DNA from: Chitinophagaceae bacterium
GTDB lineage: Bacteria > Bacteroidota > Bacteroidia > Chitinophagales > Chitinophagaceae
NCBI GenBank assembly: GCA_947446645.1
Contig: CANFHA010000016.1
Location: 1 to 64,000, forward strand
Direction of reading: 5' to 3'
Length of the DNA stretch: 64,000 nucleotides
The notes under the pieces: generated by a model
Databases searched by the model: none
The model's input: only the letters and a program-made list of their open reading frames with translations
Told to the model about the DNA's origin: nothing
Shown here: in pieces, positions 60,945-64,000 of the stretch
Numbering within the stretch: the first letter of the stretch is position 1
Layout of the letters: each line of letters starts with the position of its first letter
Made by a program: the position numbers and the translations under genes

Positions 60945-61595
60945 ATGAAAACCTACCTCCCTCTTTTACTCATGCTCTGCGCCGTGGCCGCACATGGCCA
61001 GGATACTACAACGCACAAAAAGCAGGCTATGCATAACAGCTATGTGCGCCACTCTGTGATACCGTCGGTATCGCTGGGGTTTGTTGATGAATACCGAAAC
61101 AATTATTCGCTACCGTCCGGGTTTAGCAAGGGCAATACTTCCGGTTTTGTACCGGTGTATGTGAAGCTGGAGTATGGACTTAGTAACCACGTAGGACTGG
61201 CAGCTACTGTGGCGTACGATGCGTTTAACTATAATTTCAGGCAGCAGTTTGAGGGCAACAATGGAACCTTCAACCGCAATAAGACCAATGCTTTCAGGAT
61301 GTTCAGCTCAGGACTTACCGCTTTCTATCATCTTGGAGATGTTATCCATGTAAAGAGACTGGACCCGTTTGTGGGGCTTGGATTTACGATCAATAACATT
61401 CGCTACAGTGCATACCCACAGGGCGACAGCACCATGGTGCGTACCGATCATAATGCCGCAATATACCTGAAAGCGGGCACCCGTTATTATATTTCTGACA
61501 AGTTCAGCCTTTACGGAGACCTGGGATATGACAAGCACACTATTTTTAGCTTAGGCTTTTCCTGCCGTTTCTTACCTGCTAAAAAAAAAGACTAG
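60945..61595 (+). CDS. Outer-membrane barrel; N-terminal part of a split OmpA-type gene
   Basis: 216 residues from ATG 60945 (in-frame upstream starts lie within the preceding terminator). A signal peptide (LPLLLMLCAVAAHGQD) is followed by barrel strands (VYVKLEYGLSNHVGLAATVAY, PFVGLGFTINNIRYSAY, FSLYGDLGYDKHTIFSLGFS). The frame ends in ...LPAKKKD and TAG just after nine A's (61581-61589). One extra A, or a -1 frameshift, continues into the OmpA domain downstream (KKKRLVAADEVKDTVVVVKD), so this is probably one gene. Confidence 0.75.
   Translation: MKTYLPLLLMLCAVAAHGQDTTTHKKQAMHNSYVRHSVIPSVSLGFVDEYRNNYSLPSGFSKGNTSGFVPVYVKLEYGLSNHVGLAATVAYDAFNYNFRQQFEGNNGTFNRNKTNAFRMFSSGLTAFYHLGDVIHVKRLDPFVGLGFTINNIRYSAYPQGDSTMVRTDHNAAIYLKAGTRYYISDKFSLYGDLGYDKHTIFSLGFSCRFLPAKKKD
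61581..61589 (+). promoter_or_regulatory. A9 slippery run joining barrel and OmpA frames
   Basis: Nine adenines occupy three zero-frame AAA codons before GAC-TAG. A -1 slip (or one extra A in the transcript) enters the frame of the OmpA domain. This could be programmed slippage, phase variation or a sequencing/mutation indel. Confidence 0.55.
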
Positions 61596-61621
61596 TTGCA
61601 GCCGACGAAGTAAAAGACACA

Positions 61622-62191
61622 GTGGTGGTAGTGAAGGATGAGCCTGTAGCACCCATGGTGCCTGTTATAGAGCCGGCGAGACCTGCAAAAGATACTGTGA
61701 TTGCCCCGCCTGTGGAAGAAGTGGTAGCACCTGCTGCGCAGTCGGCAGTGCCTGACCAGAAAAAAACACAGCAACCCGAAAAGCCAAAACAAGTTATTAG
61801 TGAGCAGGCAGCCTACACCGATGTGGAGCTGGGCAAGGTGTACAAGGTAGAAGGATTCTACTTTGGCTTTAACCGTACCAGTGTTTATAGCGGTGAAACA
61901 AAAAGGCTGAATGAACTATATAAGCTGCTTAAAAATCAACCCCATTTAAAGGTGCAGATACAGGCATATACTGACTGTCGCGGTAACGCAAATGTGAATA
62001 AGCGGGTAGCCATGCAACGGGCTGCATCTTACAAAAGATACCTGGAAAAGAAGGGGATTAATAGTAGTAGAATAGCGTGCAAGTGGTTTGGTACACGGGA
62101 TCCTGAAATTAGTTGCACGCCCTGCAATAGTTGCAGCGAAGAAGACCACAAACGAAACCGGCGTATAGAATTTAAGATAGCCGCGCTATAG
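61622..62191 (+). CDS. OmpA-family peptidoglycan-binding domain (C-terminal part of a split gene)
   Basis: 189 residues from a GTG at 61622; the frame is open back to 61590. A Pro/Val/Glu-rich linker (about residues 1-65) precedes an OmpA/MotB domain: VEGFYFGFNRTSVYSGETKRL, then IQAYTDCRGNANVNKRVAMQ with the D and R that contact diaminopimelate, and SEEDHKRNRRIEFKI. A short cysteine cluster (ISCTPCNSCSEED) is inserted. There is no signal peptide, so export needs fusion with the barrel upstream across the A9 run. Confidence 0.75.
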   Translation: MVVVKDEPVAPMVPVIEPARPAKDTVIAPPVEEVVAPAAQSAVPDQKKTQQPEKPKQVISEQAAYTDVELGKVYKVEGFYFGFNRTSVYSGETKRLNELYKLLKNQPHLKVQIQAYTDCRGNANVNKRVAMQRAASYKRYLEKKGINSSRIACKWFGTRDPEISCTPCNSCSEEDHKRNRRIEFKIAAL

Positions 62192-62203
62192 CCGGCAAAG
62201 TAT

Positions 62204-62812
62204 TTAAGAGCGGGTACGCAACTCAAGCTGCATCATCTGCTGCCATCTTTGCTGGGCTGTGGTATTTGTGCCATGTATAGTCTCCTGCTCATAGGCACGC
62301 TGCTGATTTTCGTACTCCCCGGTTATCTCATTGTATATAGCCATTAACGCCTGGCGGTTATCGGCTGTTCCAAAGTCGAACTGGCTCATGCGAGTGCGCA
62401 GCTTGCGGGTGTAGATCTCGCATAGATCAAAATGGCCCTGCTCATGATCTAAAATAGAAGCGATGCGTGCATCCGGTCTCACCCAGGATTTGGAAGTATA
62501 GAAGGTGTTGTAAACAATAACAGACGGCTTACCACCGGGTACGTCTGTAATTGTTCTGAATCCGATGCCACAATGGGTGGCTGCAGCACTCCGCTCGGTT
62601 TCGGCGGCTACAGGACCTTTGAAGTCATCCCATGAAAGCTTGTTGTGTTCTTCCCAGCGGAACTCGCGGGAACTAGTATTAACCGCGGATGCCTCAACCG
62701 AGGCTACAGGCTTATCCTCTTTACCGGTTTTACCGGCGGCCGCAACAACTTGCGCACCAACAAAAAAACTAAGACACACAGCATACGCACAACTCCTTCC
62801 CGCACAAATCAT
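62204..62812 (-). CDS. DUF922-like putative zinc protease
   Basis: 202 residues with a signal peptide (VCLSFFVGAQVVAAAG). The mature part has FRWEEHNKLSWDDFKGPV, typical of DUF922, and a metalloprotease-like helix ASILDHEQGHFDLCEIYTR with HEQGH (HExxH). It is probably a secreted or periplasmic metal-dependent hydrolase, but this is inferred from the motif. It converges with the OmpA gene, 12 bases apart. Confidence 0.7.
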   Translation of the reverse strand: MICAGRSCAYAVCLSFFVGAQVVAAAGKTGKEDKPVASVEASAVNTSSREFRWEEHNKLSWDDFKGPVAAETERSAAATHCGIGFRTITDVPGGKPSVIVYNTFYTSKSWVRPDARIASILDHEQGHFDLCEIYTRKLRTRMSQFDFGTADNRQALMAIYNEITGEYENQQRAYEQETIHGTNTTAQQRWQQMMQLELRTRS

Positions 62813-63058
62813 TTTATGCTCTAGTTTTAAAATGAGAAATAATGATGAAATAAAGTTAAGTGAAATGAAATCACATCGCGCATTTTGTCATTATTATTTT
62901 ACAAATTTTGGGTAAAATATGCCTCAAATAGTACTGCCTTTTGCTCATCCATTTAAGCTTGAAACCGTATCATTGTTGATAATCATGAAACTACGCGCTG
63001 GCATGATTATTACGCTAAGGGCCGCCAATTCCCATTTCTATGCTATTGGTAATTCGGT

Positions 63059-63066
63059 TAACTTTG
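63059..63066 (+). promoter_or_regulatory. -7 box of lpxH
   Basis: TAACTTTG matches TAnnTTTG and lies 18 bases before ATG 63085. Confidence 0.5.
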
Positions 63067-63084
63067 CCCCACGTTTAGCGCCGC

Positions 63085-63852
63085 ATGGAATTAGCAAAGG
63101 GTAAAAAAGTTTATTTCGCATCTGATTTTCACCTGGGCATACCAGACCGTGCTACCAGCATAGATCGCGAGCGGCGCCTGTGCCAATGGCTGGATGAGAT
63201 AAAGGCTGACGCTGCGCTGCTGTACCTGGTAGGCGACTTATTTGATACGTGGTTTGAGTATAAGAATGTAGTACCTAAGGGCCACAGCCGCTTTATGGGA
63301 AAGCTTGCTGAGCTGAGCGATGCTGGTTTGCAAATAGAAGCCTTTACCGGAAACCACGATATATGGATGATGGGCTACTTTAAAGAAGAGCTGAACATAC
63401 CTGTTCATTACTCGGGTATTACAAGAGAGATAAATGGTAAGAAGCTTTTTATAGCTCATGGAGACGGACTGGGGCCGGGTGACCGTGGTTACAAATTTCT
63501 GAAGAAGGTGCTCAGCAGCCCGGTGCTGCAGTGGCTTTACCGCCGTGTGCACCCGGATACGGGTGTGGGCATAGCCAGCTGGTTTAGCAAACTGGGGCCG
63601 AAGCATGCAGATGTGCCGGAGAAGCAATTCATGGGGCCGGAAAAGGAAATGCTGGTACAATTTTGCCTTGAGCAGCTAAAACATGAACACATAGATTATT
63701 TTATTTTTGGGCACAGGCATATAGCAATAGAATATCCCTTATCTGCGGATAGTGTGTATGTGAACCTGGGCGACTGGATACGGTATGACAGCTATGCGGT
63801 ATTTGACGGTGAGCACGTGACACTTAAATATTTTAAGGGCAACAAGGGATAA
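63085..63852 (+). CDS. lpxH: UDP-2,3-diacylglucosamine diphosphatase
   Basis: 255 residues, calcineurin-like metallophosphoesterase. LpxH cleaves UDP-2,3-diacylglucosamine to lipid X in lipid A synthesis at the inner membrane. The dimetal motifs are visible: DFHLG, GDLFDTW, GNHD, an IAHGDGLG block and GHRH near the C-terminus. TAACTTTG at 63059-63066 is its likely -7 box. It may be followed in the same direction by sixA. Confidence 0.93.
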   Translation: MELAKGKKVYFASDFHLGIPDRATSIDRERRLCQWLDEIKADAALLYLVGDLFDTWFEYKNVVPKGHSRFMGKLAELSDAGLQIEAFTGNHDIWMMGYFKEELNIPVHYSGITREINGKKLFIAHGDGLGPGDRGYKFLKKVLSSPVLQWLYRRVHPDTGVGIASWFSKLGPKHADVPEKQFMGPEKEMLVQFCLEQLKHEHIDYFIFGHRHIAIEYPLSADSVYVNLGDWIRYDSYAVFDGEHVTLKYFKGNKG

Positions 63853-63890
63853 AACTGACCAAAATCCTGATTTTGAATAGGACAACAATA

Positions 63891-63898
63891 TACTTTTG
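63891..63898 (+). promoter_or_regulatory. Likely -7 box of sixA
   Basis: TACTTTTG matches TAnnTTTG; TTTG at 63872-63875 is a possible -33 element with a 15-base spacer. The leader would be about 60 bases. Confidence 0.4.
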
Positions 63899-63963
63899 GG
63901 CGTAAACTATTTTTAAACAGTAACAGTTAGCGGGGATAACTCATTGAGGTTGTTCAATTAATT

Positions 63964-64000
63964 ATGCGGACACTTGTACTCATACGACATGCAAAAAGCA
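63964..64000 (+). CDS. sixA: SixA-type histidine phosphatase (5' end only)
   Basis: Twelve codons before the window ends: MRTLVLIRHAKS. RHAKS is the catalytic RHG/RHA motif of SixA phosphohistidine phosphatases, where the histidine is phosphorylated. SixA dephosphorylates phosphotransfer histidines. The rest of the gene is outside the window. Confidence 0.7.
   Translation, partial: MRTLVLIRHAKS

Noticed and set aside
62919..63104. 61-residue open frame upstream of lpxH
   Set aside because: It overlaps the lpxH promoter and start, has no motif, and its composition resembles non-coding DNA.
1..64000. tRNA, rRNA, riboswitch or phage genes
   Set aside because: I found no cloverleaf, no rRNA similarity, no known riboswitch consensus and no integrase or structural phage genes by eye; tRNAscan-SE, Infernal/Rfam and a phage search would be decisive.

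Overview
The window looks like chromosomal DNA from a Bacteroidota member, most likely of the Chitinophagaceae or a close relative. Evidence: type IX secretion (T9SS) C-terminal domains, a PorP/SprF protein beside a PKD-repeat protein with a gliding-type C-terminus, many TAnnTTTG (-7) promoter boxes, a bacterial GGGP synthase, and the general gene content. No rRNA or tRNA gene was recognised. The species cannot be named from the sequence alone.

Layout. 0-0.7 kb: the last 47 codons of a T9SS cargo gene, a terminator, and a decayed ABC-F ATPase. 0.84-7.2 kb: a tightly packed four-gene condensin operon (kleisin-like, kite-like, SMC-like ATPase, Toprim protein) with the architecture of a Wadjet/JetABCD (MksFEBG) plasmid-defence system. 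7.2-12.8 kb: PhnA-like protein, ArsC/Spx-family protein, APC permease, a T9SS remnant, an MBL-rhodanese sulfur enzyme, and truB. 12.9-15.0 kb: a protein with a degenerate RelA/SpoT-like domain and an orphan small gene. 15.3-23.2 kb: one 2610-residue surface protein (kelch/galactose-oxidase-like, five SprB-type repeats, about 18 Ig-like repeats, T9SS tail). 23.3-31.5 kb: glycosyltransferase, flippase, two BrkB paralogues, a histone-H1-like protein, a YkgJ-type protein, a ParE/RelE toxin-antitoxin pair, cdsA and a CPBP protease. 31.8-36.3 kb: dxs, a lipoprotein, and a TPR sensor that has a kinase H-box but no ATPase domain. 36.7-39.7 kb: an overlapping type III PKS, methyltransferase and FAD oxidoreductase operon. 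40-45.7 kb: PorP/SprF plus a 1514-residue PKD protein. 45.8-50.3 kb: pheS, a four-helix-bundle gene bracketed by perfect 25-bp inverted repeats, an epimerase, and rho. 50.5-57.1 kb: a TetR-TolC-HlyD-RND efflux operon with a palindromic operator. 57.5-64 kb: mscL, GGGP synthase, surface and barrel proteins, an OmpA-type gene split at an A9 run, a DUF922-like protein, lpxH and the start of sixA.

Most promising for follow-up: the Jet/Mks operon; the inverted-repeat-bounded four-helix-bundle unit and its solo repeats; the degenerate alarmone-synthetase-like protein; the A9 frameshift between an outer-membrane barrel and its OmpA domain; a dispersed two-copy intergenic element upstream of truB and mscL; a solo MraZ-type operator array; and a pattern of -7 promoter boxes lying only a few bases before start codons.
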